Shown here piece after piece: positions 56,100 to 64,000 of a DNA stretch of 64,000 nt. A program made the translations under genes and the position numbers. Every line of letters starts with the position of its first letter. The stretch's first letter is position 1. This stretch comes from Acidobacteriaceae bacterium (GTDB lineage: Bacteria; Acidobacteriota; Terriglobia; Terriglobales; Acidobacteriaceae), in NCBI GenBank assembly GCA_027449965.1, contig DAIDKP010000020.1, forward strand, positions 54,307 through 118,306. The letters are read 5' to 3'. The notes beneath the pieces are model-generated. The model worked only from the letters and a program-made list of their open reading frames with translations. It ran no database searches and was not told the DNA's origin.

Positions 56100-57545
56100 T
56101 CAATGGAGTGCCATACCCGGATCAGCGCCTCTCTGCGCGGTGGCGCCTGCTCGACGAGTCGCCTCGGCCAGCACCTTGCGATAGTCCTGATGCAGCAGTT
56201 GGCCATGCTCCACCAGCAGCTCTCCACCCACATACACGCGTTCAATGTCCCGCTGCTCGGCTGCCAGCACCAGACTTGCATACGGATCGAAGATCGCGCC
56301 AAAGCTTGTCGGACCAATCACCAGAAAGTCGGCAAACTTGCCAACTTCCAGGCTGCCCAGCTTGTCCTCGACGCCCATCACGTCTGCCGATCCCATCGTC
56401 TGCAGGAACAGAACCTGGTACGGGCTGAGCACTGTCGCATCCTGATATTTGTCGCGGATAGCATAGAGGCCCGTACGCATATTCTCGAGCGGATCAGCAA
56501 GGTCGGCGCTCGCCTCGCCATCCACTCCCATGCCGACGCGCAAACCCATCTTCAGATACAGCGGAATATCGGGAACACCAGAAGCCAGACGCCCGTTGGA
56601 AAGCGGATTCCAGCTCATGCCGGAGTGTGCGCGCACAGCCGCTCTCAAGATGGTTTGATCCGGATGGATAAAATGTCCAAAATAAAGCGTTGGACCCAGC
56701 AGTCCACTCTGCTCAAACCAGGGAAACTTGGCCCGCTCCGCAGCAACGGTATCGGGTGGCTCTAGATAGTGGCTCTGGTTGCCAATGTTCCATGTCGTCA
56801 TCATGGATTTTTCCGTTGTCGCCTGCTGCAGAGTTGTGTTGAAGGCGGTCGCACCGTTAATCATTACCCCAAGCATTCGATCGGATTTGGGTTGCGTTGC
56901 CAGCCAATCCATGAAGCGCTTCAGTCGCGCCATCGCCATCGCGGGCGTGTCTTCTGCGCCGATGTGGTCTGGCTGATAGCCGTGCAGAAAGCGGATGCCG
57001 CTGTCCATCTCCGCTCGATAGCTTTGCTGGTCACAGTCAATCTCGCCGCAGTGTCCGGACGCTCCATAGCTGAAGTCGTAGGCGGCTGTAATTCCATGTT
57101 GCAGGTGATCGAGAGCACCGTTCAGCGTGAACCAGTAGAAATCCTCTGCCTGAGCGTACGCAGCATGCTCGCGATATAAGCCGTCAATCCAGCCTGGCAG
57201 CGTCTTGTTTGCTGCAATGCCTCGAAACGCCGCCTGCCACAGGTGGCTATGAGCGGAGATGAAACCGGGAATCACCCATTCCCCATGCCCGTTCCAAACC
57301 GCTGTGGCCGTGGTGCCAGCTGGTGGTTGCCCGGCATGAACGGCGGCTATGCGCCCATCGGATCCAACCAGCAGATAGCCGGTAAAAGAATCCTGCTGGC
57401 CCGTGGCCATCGTGAAAAGACGGACATTACGCACGAGCAAACGCGACGGTGCTCGCGCCTGCAAGGTCGGAGATGCCACCCATGCGCAGAGAGTCAGCAG
57501 AAAAGCGATGGCTATGGAAAATACGCGGTTCTTGTGGCTTGGCAT
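56100..57545 (-). CDS. Exported amidohydrolase
   Basis: This 481-residue metal-dependent hydrolase of the amidohydrolase superfamily (the ATZ/TRZ, MtaD and guanine deaminase side) has a signal peptide or N-terminal anchor (MPSHKNRVFSIAIAFLL). It has the metal site HSHLW (HxH) after VIPGFIS, a second metal His in FGHFIHPD, and the late Asp in GVDGEASAD. The end is LGSLEVGKFADFLVIG, the beta-sandwich closure. The frame extends to 57647, but ATG 57545 fits the signal. Substrate is unknown; export is unusual for a deaminase. Confidence 0.88.
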   Translation of the reverse strand: MPSHKNRVFSIAIAFLLTLCAWVASPTLQARAPSRLLVRNVRLFTMATGQQDSFTGYLLVGSDGRIAAVHAGQPPAGTTATAVWNGHGEWVIPGFISAHSHLWQAAFRGIAANKTLPGWIDGLYREHAAYAQAEDFYWFTLNGALDHLQHGITAAYDFSYGASGHCGEIDCDQQSYRAEMDSGIRFLHGYQPDHIGAEDTPAMAMARLKRFMDWLATQPKSDRMLGVMINGATAFNTTLQQATTEKSMMTTWNIGNQSHYLEPPDTVAAERAKFPWFEQSGLLGPTLYFGHFIHPDQTILRAAVRAHSGMSWNPLSNGRLASGVPDIPLYLKMGLRVGMGVDGEASADLADPLENMRTGLYAIRDKYQDATVLSPYQVLFLQTMGSADVMGVEDKLGSLEVGKFADFLVIGPTSFGAIFDPYASLVLAAEQRDIERVYVGGELLVEHGQLLHQDYRKVLAEATRRAGATAQRGADPGMALH

Positions 57546-57898
57546 GTCCTTTGATATCGCGGAATCGCGCATGTTGCAAAGACAATTCTGCCGTCTTCTT
57601 TTTGACAAGCGCAAACAATCACCCAGATCTTGTCCAGTCCATGCCATCCAAAATCCCCTTTTATCCGTTCTTTATTCAGGAAATATATCCACAGGTAACC
57701 CAAAAGTATTACTTGAATCCGAGATTAAAGAGTTACCATGGTGTTGTATTGAGGTGACTAAAGAGCGGAACTCGGTGCTTTGGAACTCCTTATCCGAGCC
57801 GACTCGATCCGTTGCCGGATGGCCGCATTATGGCGAAGACTGCATTCCGATTAGAGATTTTCAAGAATCAGCCGAAGAAGAGAGTGAGCTACTCTTCC
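57546..57898. other. AT-richer gap before the pilus cluster
   Basis: No gene is supported. The composition becomes AT-rich from about 57650 to 57760 and stays low into the first pilin gene, unlike the GC-rich flanks. TTG 57812 or ATG 57830 could give a longer pilin with a basic 23-29 residue N-terminal extension. Confidence 0.4.
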
Positions 57899-58324
57899 AT
57901 GACCATTCGAGCCAATTCAAGCAATATCTTAGGGTTGCAAGCGTTGGGTGCTGCGGTTTCGATTCTGTTGTTCCTGCTTGCCGGGGTTTCCGCTCAGGCT
58001 GCCGTGCGCAGTGCCAGTTTTGTGGTTTCCGCAATGGTTGAGGACTCCTGTACTGTGCAGTCAAGCCCATATATATCAATAGTTTATATGGATAAGGCAA
58101 CATCGGATGTGAGCGTTCAGTGCGCCCGTGGATCTTCCTACCGACTTACCATGCAATCTGCTTCTTCCGCAGAATTTGCATCCTTTGCAAATGGGCACTC
58201 TGCCTCTGTGCCGCAGCCGCTGCAAACGGCTCCTCGCCCAATCCGCGAAACTGGATATTCCCCTGCGGCCACTACCTCCGAGGCGCAATCTACTGAGAGC
58301 CTGCTGCTCACCGTGGAGTACTGA
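57899..58324 (+). CDS. Divergent SCPU (spore coat U) pilin-like protein
   Basis: This 141-residue secreted protein has a signal peptide (MTIRANSSNIL through SAQA). It shows a shortened SCPU domain: an early Cys in DSCTVQ, a second Cys in VSVQCARGSSYRLTM, and the ending SLLLTVEY that mirrors the last strand of such pilins. The middle is shorter than in its three SCPU relatives downstream. A long AT-rich tract encodes PYISIVYMDKA. It stands 334 bases before the main pilin, so may be a minor subunit or a decaying copy. Confidence 0.65.
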   Translation: MTIRANSSNILGLQALGAAVSILLFLLAGVSAQAAVRSASFVVSAMVEDSCTVQSSPYISIVYMDKATSDVSVQCARGSSYRLTMQSASSAEFASFANGHSASVPQPLQTAPRPIRETGYSPAATTSEAQSTESLLLTVEY

Positions 58325-58658
58325 AGCCCAATTCTGTCAAGATAAAAGGTAACTAAGCCCCTAAGTTTATCCTCAGACGAAGTTTCCAAACAAAGCTTCA
58401 CCAGGAGTCTCCACTCCTCGTTTGGGTAACCTTTTCGCGGGCATTTTCGACCACAATTTGGGTACCAATGAGTACTGGAATCAATGCGTAAGTTGTATTG
58501 ATTCCCGCTAGGATGAAACGTAGATTGCAAGTGTGTTCTAGTCAGGCAGCAAGCGGTTGACTCCTGCCTGGTAGCGCAGTGGATACCGGCCTACCCGGAT
58601 GTGGTGCCGCTAAATCAACCAACCGCGAAGCAATTCGCAGAAGACTGAGGAGCTACGA
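58325..58658 (+). promoter_or_regulatory. Structured 5' leader before the main pilin
   Basis: A 334-base gap. CAGGCAG (58543-58549) pairs with CTGCCTG (58564-58570). Next, TAGCG-CA pairs with TGCCGCTA around an inner CCGG/CCGG stem, and GCGAA-GCAA-TTCGC follows before the ribosome site GAGGAGC. The folds are clustered in the last 120 bases. It does not match the GEMM (c-di-GMP) or other riboswitch motifs I can recall. Confidence 0.4.
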
Positions 58659-59195
58659 ATGTTGAAACTAAACTCAATCCGAAGGACCATCGGAACAAAA
58701 ATCTGGATCAAATCCGGGATCGCCGCGGCAGCACTTACTGTGGTTGGAATCGCCAGTACGCCAGCCTTTGCCACAACCAGTGTAACTACAACTTTCACTG
58801 TCACCGCTACCGTTGCTTCGGTATGCACAATTGCAGCGAACGCGCTGCCTTTCGGAACCTATACCGGAGCGGCATCCTCCGTGAATACCACCATCAGCGT
58901 CACCTGCAACCAGACGACTCCCTTTAATGTGGGCCTCAATGCTGGTACGGCAACAGGGGCCACCGTGACGGCTCGCAAAATGACTGGACCTGGAGGCGCA
59001 ACGCTGAACTATGCCCTGTATCAAAACTCCTCGCTGACCACCAACTGGGGCAACACGGTTGGCACGGACACATTTGCGGGATCGACAACAGGAACCACTG
59101 CGGATTCGCTTACTGTCTATGGCACGATTCCCGCCGGGCAGTCCGTCACACCGGGCGCCTATACAGACACCATTACTGCGACTGTCACCTACTAG
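58659..59195 (+). CDS. SCPU-domain pilin, probable major subunit
   Basis: This 178-residue secreted pilin of the spore coat U family makes archaic chaperone-usher fibres. The signal peptide ends near PAFAT. The mature part shows TATVASVCTIAANALPFGTYTG, with the first disulfide Cys, then ISVTCNQTTPFNVGLNAG with the second. NYALYQNSSLTTNWGNT follows. It ends YTDTITATVTY, the typical last strand. ATG 58659 follows GAGGAGC. Chaperone, usher and tip genes follow on the same strand. Confidence 0.92.
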   Translation: MLKLNSIRRTIGTKIWIKSGIAAAALTVVGIASTPAFATTSVTTTFTVTATVASVCTIAANALPFGTYTGAASSVNTTISVTCNQTTPFNVGLNAGTATGATVTARKMTGPGGATLNYALYQNSSLTTNWGNTVGTDTFAGSTTGTTADSLTVYGTIPAGQSVTPGAYTDTITATVTY

Positions 59196-59396
59196 TTTGA
59201 ATCATACCCTCCACCAATGATCCTTCCGGCGCTGCAATGCGCCGGGTGGCATTGTGCGGGTGAATCATTGCCCTGGTTGCTGCAGGCGTCCAACCGGCGA
59301 TTGGGGATGGATCCAGACTCGCGCGGTACCTGCTTCCTGTTGCCTTTGGTGGTCGGTGCAAACTCGTTTTCTTCTGGACTGAAAAATCGGGGATGG

Positions 59397-60134
59397 ATGA
59401 TGCAAATCGCTCGGAGACAACTTTTCTTTCATGCAGCGGTAGCCTTGTTGTTGGTGTTTGCTGGCCTGATTGCCTCAGCACAGACCATCTCCGTCATGCC
59501 CGTCAACATCTTCCTTCAAAATGGCGAAAAGACAGCAATTCTGTCGGTCGTCAACAAAGCCACAGCCGATACGGCTGTCCAGATTCGTGCTTATGACTGG
59601 TCAATCCAGGATGGCAAGGATCAACTCACCCCAACCTCCGGATTGCTGGTCAGCCCGCCGCTGGTCACCATTGCTCCAGGAGCTACCCAGATCATCCGCA
59701 TGGTTCTTCGCCAGGCGCCCACGATGCAGGAGTCCACATACCGCATTCTGGTCGATCAGATTCCTGCAGCTTCCACGGCGGGCACGATTCGCATTGTGCT
59801 ACGACTTTCCCTTCCGGTTTTCGCTGAGCCTGCGTCTCGCGTTCGGTCACAGATTGCCTTTCATTTGGAACAAAGCGGCGACAAGCTGGTTTTGGTCGGC
59901 ATCAACAGCGGTCCGGCCCACGATGTGCTCCGCAATATCGAGCTGATTACCAAGGATGGACGCAAACTCCATCCGATCCGCGGAGCTTCCCCTTACATTC
60001 TCGCCAATTCTACCCAGCGCTGGCCAATTGATCTTACTGGTTCGCTGCCGCCATCTGGCGATTCGCTTGTGCTGACCGCGCAGAGCATCAGTTCATCGAT
60101 TCATGAGCAGGTTTCCGTTGCAATGGCGCATTGA
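59397..60134 (+). CDS. Pilus periplasmic chaperone (CsuC/FimC-like)
   Basis: This 245-residue periplasmic chaperone holds pilin subunits and hands them to the usher. The signal peptide (MMQIARRQLFFHAAVALLL through SAQ) precedes an immunoglobulin-like domain with ISVMPVNIFLQNGEKTAILSVVN. The second strand set has TQIIRMVLRQAPTMQESTYRILVDQIP, the chaperone's G1/F1 region, where donor strand complementation occurs. The frame opens at 59217, but ATG 59397 gives the signal peptide. It overlaps the usher frame by 32 bases. Confidence 0.9.
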   Translation: MMQIARRQLFFHAAVALLLVFAGLIASAQTISVMPVNIFLQNGEKTAILSVVNKATADTAVQIRAYDWSIQDGKDQLTPTSGLLVSPPLVTIAPGATQIIRMVLRQAPTMQESTYRILVDQIPAASTAGTIRIVLRLSLPVFAEPASRVRSQIAFHLEQSGDKLVLVGINSGPAHDVLRNIELITKDGRKLHPIRGASPYILANSTQRWPIDLTGSLPPSGDSLVLTAQSISSSIHEQVSVAMAH

Positions 60135-62622
60135 GTGCTCGACCGCAAGAGTAAACCTCCCGGTGCATACTGCGGCCATGGTCTTCCTTCTCACTTCGGC
60201 GCTCGCTCTTGCTCCGTCAGCTCGTGCTTTGGCTCGTGTCAGCCTCAACACAACCGCCTGGACGGATGCTACGGGCAAGACCAGCTCCGTGGCCGGGGAC
60301 AATTCCAATGCTGATAATTCCTCTGCTTTCACTTCACTCGATCCAGCATCCGCAGCCAGCAGCGATCAGTCGTTGCTGCTTGAGGTCTATATCAACGGCC
60401 ATTCCACCCAGAAGATCGGCGAGTTCATCATGCGTCACGGACTCCTGTTCACGCGCCCTCAGGAACTGATCGACCTGGGTATTCGCATTCCCGATTCGCT
60501 CATCCACAGCTCGCTCGTCGATGTCTCGACTGTGCCGGGTGTCATCTGGAACCTCGACGAGAAAGATCAGATTCTTCGCGTGTCTGCTGAGAACAGTGCA
60601 CTGGTTCCCACGGTTATCGACTTCGGTGGAAAGCCCAATTCTATCGGCCATCGTGTCATTGAAAGCGGGACCGGCGTCACCCTCAACTATGACCAGATCG
60701 GCAATCTCATCAGCAGTCAGTTGAGCGGGGCAGGATCGCTTCAATTGCAGGCATTTTCAAAGTTCGGCGTCCTCAGCTCCAGTTGGCTCACCTTCACTGG
60801 GGCTGCCGCCAACGGTCCCGGAGCGTTTTCCGATATCCGTCTTAACACGGATTTCACCTACTCGGATGCCGATCATCTTCGGCAGTTCATCGCCGGCGAC
60901 TACATCACCGACTCTCTGGCCTGGACGCAGCCCGTCTACATGGAAGGTTTCAAGTTCCACTCGGATTTCGCGCTCCGGCCCGATCTCATCACCTTCCCGC
61001 TACCCTCCATCTCTGGCTCTGCCGCAGTGCCTGGCACTATCAATGTCCTGGCCAACGGCAACCTCATGCTCTCGTCCGAGGTTGGTTCTGGCCCGTTCCA
61101 AACGCCGCAGCTTCCCGTTATCGCCGGAGCAGGAAATATTACCCTCACCGTCACCAACGCCATGGGCCAGCAGGTGACTGTGAACCAGCCGTTCTATGCC
61201 AGTCCGACTCTGCTCAAGCCCGGCCTGCAAGATTATGCCGGTCAGTTTGGCCTGGTCCGCAGAAACTGGGGTTCAGTCGGAGAATCCTATGGCAAGCTTG
61301 CAGGAGCGGCTCTCTATCGCCGAGGAATCACCGAAAAGCTCACCCTCGAAGGCAGCAGCGAAGGAACCTTTGGCGCGTTCAACGGTGGCGGCGGAGCGGT
61401 CTATCAGGTGGGCACACTGGGCACGTTCAACTTCGATGCCTCCGTCAGCGAGGGCGGCGGACAGACCGGTGAACTCTACTCCGTCGGCGCTCAGCATATC
61501 GGAACCATTCTCAGCGTGGGAGGGTCACTCATTGAGGCGACAAAAAACTATCGCAACATCGCCACGATGAACGGAGAAGGAGTCACCAGCAAGCAACTGA
61601 GCGGATTTTTCACGCTTGCTTCAAAGCGTCTCGGCTCTGCTGGTGTTGCCTACAGCGATATCGTTCAGGGCGTGCCTGTGGTTAACTTTGCGCTCAATGC
61701 CATCACTGCGCAGTCCACCAAACTGCTCTCCATCAACTTCTCTCGCAGCCTCCACAAGATCAATCTCTACGCCACAGACTTCATCACCTACAGCGGCGAA
61801 GGTAACTACAACGGACTCGAAGCGGGCATCAACATTCCTTTCGGTCATCGCAGTTCGGTCGACGTGAGCGGCACTTCGGATGGCATCGCCGAGGTGCAGG
61901 TGCAGCAATCGGCCCCCGACATCGGCGACTGGGGCTACAACACATATTTCTCCGCGGGCAGCAGCTACCACGAGTTCGGCCAGCTCCAGTACAAGTCGCC
62001 GATCGGCTTGTTCTACGCCGGTGTCGATACCGGCGACGGTGCGACGACGTACCAGGTGGAAGCGCAAGGTGCTCTGTCCTATGTGGATCACGCAATCTTC
62101 CCCTCGAACACGATCTATGACAGCTTCGCCATCGTCGATACTAATCCGATGAAGAACGTCCGCGTCTATCAGGAAAATCGTGACGTTGGTACCACAGGAA
62201 AATCAGGCCGTTTGCTCGTGCCCGACATGCGCTCCTACGATGAAAATCGCATCTCGATCAGCCCCACCGATATTCCGCTTGACATTACACTCGACAATGA
62301 CAAGAAAGTTGTTCGGCCGCAGTTCCGATCTGGCGTGATCGTGAAGTTTTCCATGGAGTTCAGTCGCGGCGCGCTCATTCGCCTGGCAGATGAAAAAGGC
62401 GTCGCCATTCCCGTCGGCAGCACGGCAACCTTGTTGTCTACTGGAATCATGTTCCCTGTTGGTTATGACGGTGAAGCCTACGTGAAGAACCTTGGCGCCA
62501 GCAACGAAATCTCAGTACAGATGGACGACGGCAGTCGGTGCTCCGTCCGATTCACTTACAAGCCAACGCCCGGTCAGGTGCCTGTCATCGGTCCCCTGCG
62601 TTGCGTGGAGCAGAAAAAATGA
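60103..62622 (+). CDS. Outer-membrane usher (archaic type, CsuD/FimD-like)
   Basis: The 839-residue usher is the outer-membrane pore that assembles pilins. A signal segment (MVFLLTSALALAPSARALA) follows a 25-residue N-terminal stretch; ATG 60178 would give it directly. The N-terminal domain has LLLEVYINGHSTQKIGEF, which binds chaperone. The barrel and plug follow, with HSDFALRPDLITFPLPSISGSAAVP. The C-terminal part has IPVGSTATLLSTG and GYDGEAYVKNLG. The end overlaps the tip gene by ATGA. Ushers of this archaic branch go with SCPU-type pilins, as seen here. Confidence 0.93.
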   Translation: MSRFPLQWRIECSTARVNLPVHTAAMVFLLTSALALAPSARALARVSLNTTAWTDATGKTSSVAGDNSNADNSSAFTSLDPASAASSDQSLLLEVYINGHSTQKIGEFIMRHGLLFTRPQELIDLGIRIPDSLIHSSLVDVSTVPGVIWNLDEKDQILRVSAENSALVPTVIDFGGKPNSIGHRVIESGTGVTLNYDQIGNLISSQLSGAGSLQLQAFSKFGVLSSSWLTFTGAAANGPGAFSDIRLNTDFTYSDADHLRQFIAGDYITDSLAWTQPVYMEGFKFHSDFALRPDLITFPLPSISGSAAVPGTINVLANGNLMLSSEVGSGPFQTPQLPVIAGAGNITLTVTNAMGQQVTVNQPFYASPTLLKPGLQDYAGQFGLVRRNWGSVGESYGKLAGAALYRRGITEKLTLEGSSEGTFGAFNGGGGAVYQVGTLGTFNFDASVSEGGGQTGELYSVGAQHIGTILSVGGSLIEATKNYRNIATMNGEGVTSKQLSGFFTLASKRLGSAGVAYSDIVQGVPVVNFALNAITAQSTKLLSINFSRSLHKINLYATDFITYSGEGNYNGLEAGINIPFGHRSSVDVSGTSDGIAEVQVQQSAPDIGDWGYNTYFSAGSSYHEFGQLQYKSPIGLFYAGVDTGDGATTYQVEAQGALSYVDHAIFPSNTIYDSFAIVDTNPMKNVRVYQENRDVGTTGKSGRLLVPDMRSYDENRISISPTDIPLDITLDNDKKVVRPQFRSGVIVKFSMEFSRGALIRLADEKGVAIPVGSTATLLSTGIMFPVGYDGEAYVKNLGASNEISVQMDDGSRCSVRFTYKPTPGQVPVIGPLRCVEQKK

Positions 62623-63500
62623 ATCGTATCCCACACAAGTTTCGCCGGTCTGCGCTCCTTCTGCTGTGTTTGCCTAGCGCCGCACTTCCTGCGTTTGCGG
62701 CCAACACGTGTACGGTGAAGGCCACGGGTATCAGTTTTGCCAACTACGTCGCCAGTCTAAAAAACATCACCGGCACGCTCACTGTCACCTGCACCAAAGG
62801 ACTTGCGTACGGCATCGCGCTCAACTCCGGCCTCAGCGCCGGAGCCACCATCACCAATCGTGCCATGACCGGGCCGTCCGGAGCCTTGCTGCGCTACGGC
62901 ATCTACACGAATGCCTCTCACTCCATCAACTGGGGCGATAGCTCGGGTACCAACTGGGTCACGGCAACCGGTACGGGAATAGCGCAGAAGTTCAACTTAT
63001 ATGGCCAGCTTCCCGCTAATCAGTATGTCACGGTCGGAACCTACACCGACCGGATCACCGCCTCTGTGGAAGGCGCAGGTTTTGCAACTGTAACCGCCAG
63101 CTTTCTGGTGAACGCCAATGCGCTGGCTCATTGCACTGTGTCTTCCACCGCAATGGCCTTTGGCACCTACTCTGGCGCAGTGAACAACTCCACCTCGACG
63201 ATTTCGGCGACCTGCTCGGATGCCACCAGCTACACCATTGGCCTCAACGCGGGGAAAAGTGCCGGAGCCACCATCACCAAGCGCGCCATGACTGGCCCGC
63301 GTGGTGCGCTGCTTAACTACGGCATCTACTCCGATGCAGCGCGCACTGTGAACTGGGGTAACACCGCTGCAACTCACTGGATGACAGGATCTGGCAACGG
63401 CACTACGCAATCCGTCACCGTCTACGGACAGATTCCAGCAGGCCAATCCATTGCGCCCGGCAGCTACTCTGACACTATCGTCGCGACCTTGACCTACTAG
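62619..63500 (+). CDS. Two-domain SCPU protein, likely pilus tip (CsuE-like)
   Basis: This 293-residue secreted protein has a signal peptide (to about residue 27, AFAA) and two SCPU domains in tandem. The first is at about 29-150 (NTCTVKATGISFANYV, LTVTCTKGLAYGIAL, RITASVEG) and the second at about 163-293 (AHCTVSSTAMAFGTYS, ISATCSDATSYTIGL, ending SDTIVATLTY). In Csu-type systems the two-domain protein sits at the tip and binds surfaces, with the N-terminal domain as adhesin. ATG 62619 overlaps the usher stop. It closes the cluster. Confidence 0.9.
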   Translation: MNRIPHKFRRSALLLLCLPSAALPAFAANTCTVKATGISFANYVASLKNITGTLTVTCTKGLAYGIALNSGLSAGATITNRAMTGPSGALLRYGIYTNASHSINWGDSSGTNWVTATGTGIAQKFNLYGQLPANQYVTVGTYTDRITASVEGAGFATVTASFLVNANALAHCTVSSTAMAFGTYSGAVNNSTSTISATCSDATSYTIGLNAGKSAGATITKRAMTGPRGALLNYGIYSDAARTVNWGNTAATHWMTGSGNGTTQSVTVYGQIPAGQSIAPGSYSDTIVATLTY

Positions 63501-63860
63501 GATTTGTTTACACAACCCGGCCGGTGGCGCCGGGAGCCGATTTTCCTGTCGAGGGGTGCGGAATACCGGGTGTATTCAAGCGACGAGGGACGAAGAGTGG
63601 ATAAAATCGGCCCCGGCCCTTCGGGTAGCGGAGAAAATAGGGCGATCCTTCGTTGTCGCCATCGGATTTGGAACCACCAAACCCTTCGGACTCCGCCTCG
63701 TCTCACACGATTTTCACTCGCAACGCCATTTGCCCCGGTAGTGTGAACAGACCCTGAGCAGGATCCGAGCAAGGAGCGCAGCAAAACCAGCATTTCCCGT
63801 GGAAAAATCCAGCCTGGCATCAGCCTGTTCAGCTTCCGGGGCCGATGGGATTTTGGCGAA
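63501..63860. other. Non-coding gap, possible hairpin, no gene
   Basis: CCCGGC (63516-63521) and GCCGGG (63529-63534) make a 6-bp hairpin 15 bases past the tip gene, without a T-run; it may be the cluster's terminator. The rest holds only short overlapping frames with no domain. Confidence 0.4.
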
Positions 63861-63918
63861 TGGTAGGCGAGACAGGGATCGAACCTGTAACCTACGGCTT
63901 AGAAGGCCGTTGCTCTAA
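63861..63918 (-). pseudogene. Truncated tRNA-Arg(UCU), 3' fragment
   Basis: Read on the minus strand, this has a full anticodon arm (ACGGC, loop CTTCTAA with anticodon TCT, GCCGT), a T arm (ACAGG TTCGATC CCTGT), the 3' acceptor strand CTCGCCT, discriminator A, and an encoded CCA (63863-63861). The 3' side of the D stem (GAGC) is present, but the matching 5' acceptor strand (AGGCGAG) and 5' D stem are absent in the sequence before it. It is a tRNA gene cut in the D loop, as made when an integrase uses the 3' part of a tRNA as attachment site. Confidence 0.75.
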
Positions 63919-64000
63919 GATTCTCCAGCCAGCCAAGAATACGGTGCTGACGACTGAATTGCAAGAAAAAAATGAAGAGAATCTTATTCGACACTCCCCA
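63919..64000. other. Right edge beyond the tRNA fragment, non-coding
   Basis: The last 82 bases hold no clear gene. Composition drops to AT-rich (for example CAAGAAAAAAATGAAG), consistent with a different origin, but the stretch is too short to say more. Confidence 0.35.

Noticed and set aside
58540..58650. A c-di-GMP (GEMM) riboswitch before the pilin
   Set aside because: The conserved GEMM segments are not present; only generic hairpins are seen.
63861..63940. An intact tRNA-Arg gene at the right edge
   Set aside because: No 5' acceptor strand complementary to CTCGCCT and no 5' D stem occur in the sequence before the fragment.
394..64000. CRISPR arrays, transposases or restriction-modification genes
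   Set aside because: No regularly spaced direct repeats, no DDE or tyrosine recombinase motifs and no methylase motifs were seen in the frames of this window.

Overview
The window looks like a chromosome segment from a GC-rich, Gram-negative Acidobacteriota, most likely class Terriglobia (Acidobacteriaceae or a close relative). The evidence is a diderm gene set (Omp85, TamB, usher, ADP-heptose pathway) next to a bacillithiol-type deacetylase, an EF-P with a PGNLRAF loop, a fused E1 alpha-beta dehydrogenase and many exported proteins. No species can be named from the sequence alone. There are no transposases, CRISPR arrays or intact RNA genes. The genes are chromosomal housekeeping and envelope genes.

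Layout. 0.4-3.5 kb: a lipoprotein, a BshB1-like deacetylase and an unknown gene. 3.6-7.1 kb: sdhCAB (succinate dehydrogenase) with a terminator. 7.2-8.8 kb: an exported M19 dipeptidase framed by two inverted copies of a 112-bp repeat. 8.8-9.4 kb: a non-coding stretch with a C7G8 tract. 9.4-14.2 kb: a membrane pyrophosphatase (-) divergent from a fused 2-oxoacid dehydrogenase E1. 14.2-19.2 kb: the heptose block (GT9 transferase, hldD, gmhB, gmhA, hldE). 19.3-21.9 kb: a Cys-rich micro-ORF leader and a GH3 beta-glucosidase. 22-27.8 kb: efp, trpE, an Ala/Ser-rich unknown, a FecR-like protein, trpG and an orphan peptide ABC ATPase. 27.9-30.6 kb: an exported glycine-zipper protein, a peroxiredoxin-like protein and a NiCoT-like metal transporter. 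30.7-35.2 kb: xseA, glmM and class I fumarase. 35.3-38.6 kb (-): an outer-membrane protein, ssb, a small membrane protein, a DUF420 protein and heme O synthase. 38.8-40.4 kb (-): ECF sigma, zinc anti-sigma and aroK with overlapping ends. 40.6-49.0 kb: an Omp85 / SurA-like / TamB operon. 49.0-53.2 kb (-): a phosphorelay of hybrid kinase, single receiver and Hpt protein. 53.6-57.5 kb: an S1/P1 nuclease, an SDR lacking the catalytic Tyr, a DUF2062 protein and an exported amidohydrolase. 57.9-63.5 kb: an archaic-type (Csu-like) chaperone-usher pilus cluster. 63.86-63.92 kb: a truncated 3' piece of a tRNA-Arg(UCU) gene, the usual scar of an integrative element.

Working together: sdhCAB, fumarase and the E1 feed the TCA cycle; the heptose genes supply ADP-heptose for LPS core; Omp85/SurA/TamB and the usher cluster build the outer surface; DUF420 and heme O synthase serve terminal oxidase assembly. 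The most novel-looking items are the inverted-repeat-bounded dipeptidase unit, the Cys-rich micro-ORF before the beta-glucosidase, the tRNA scar, the structured leader before the pilin, the paired palindromes upstream of the SDR, and possible leaderless starts. Start sites were revised by hand where the longest frame ran past a better start.
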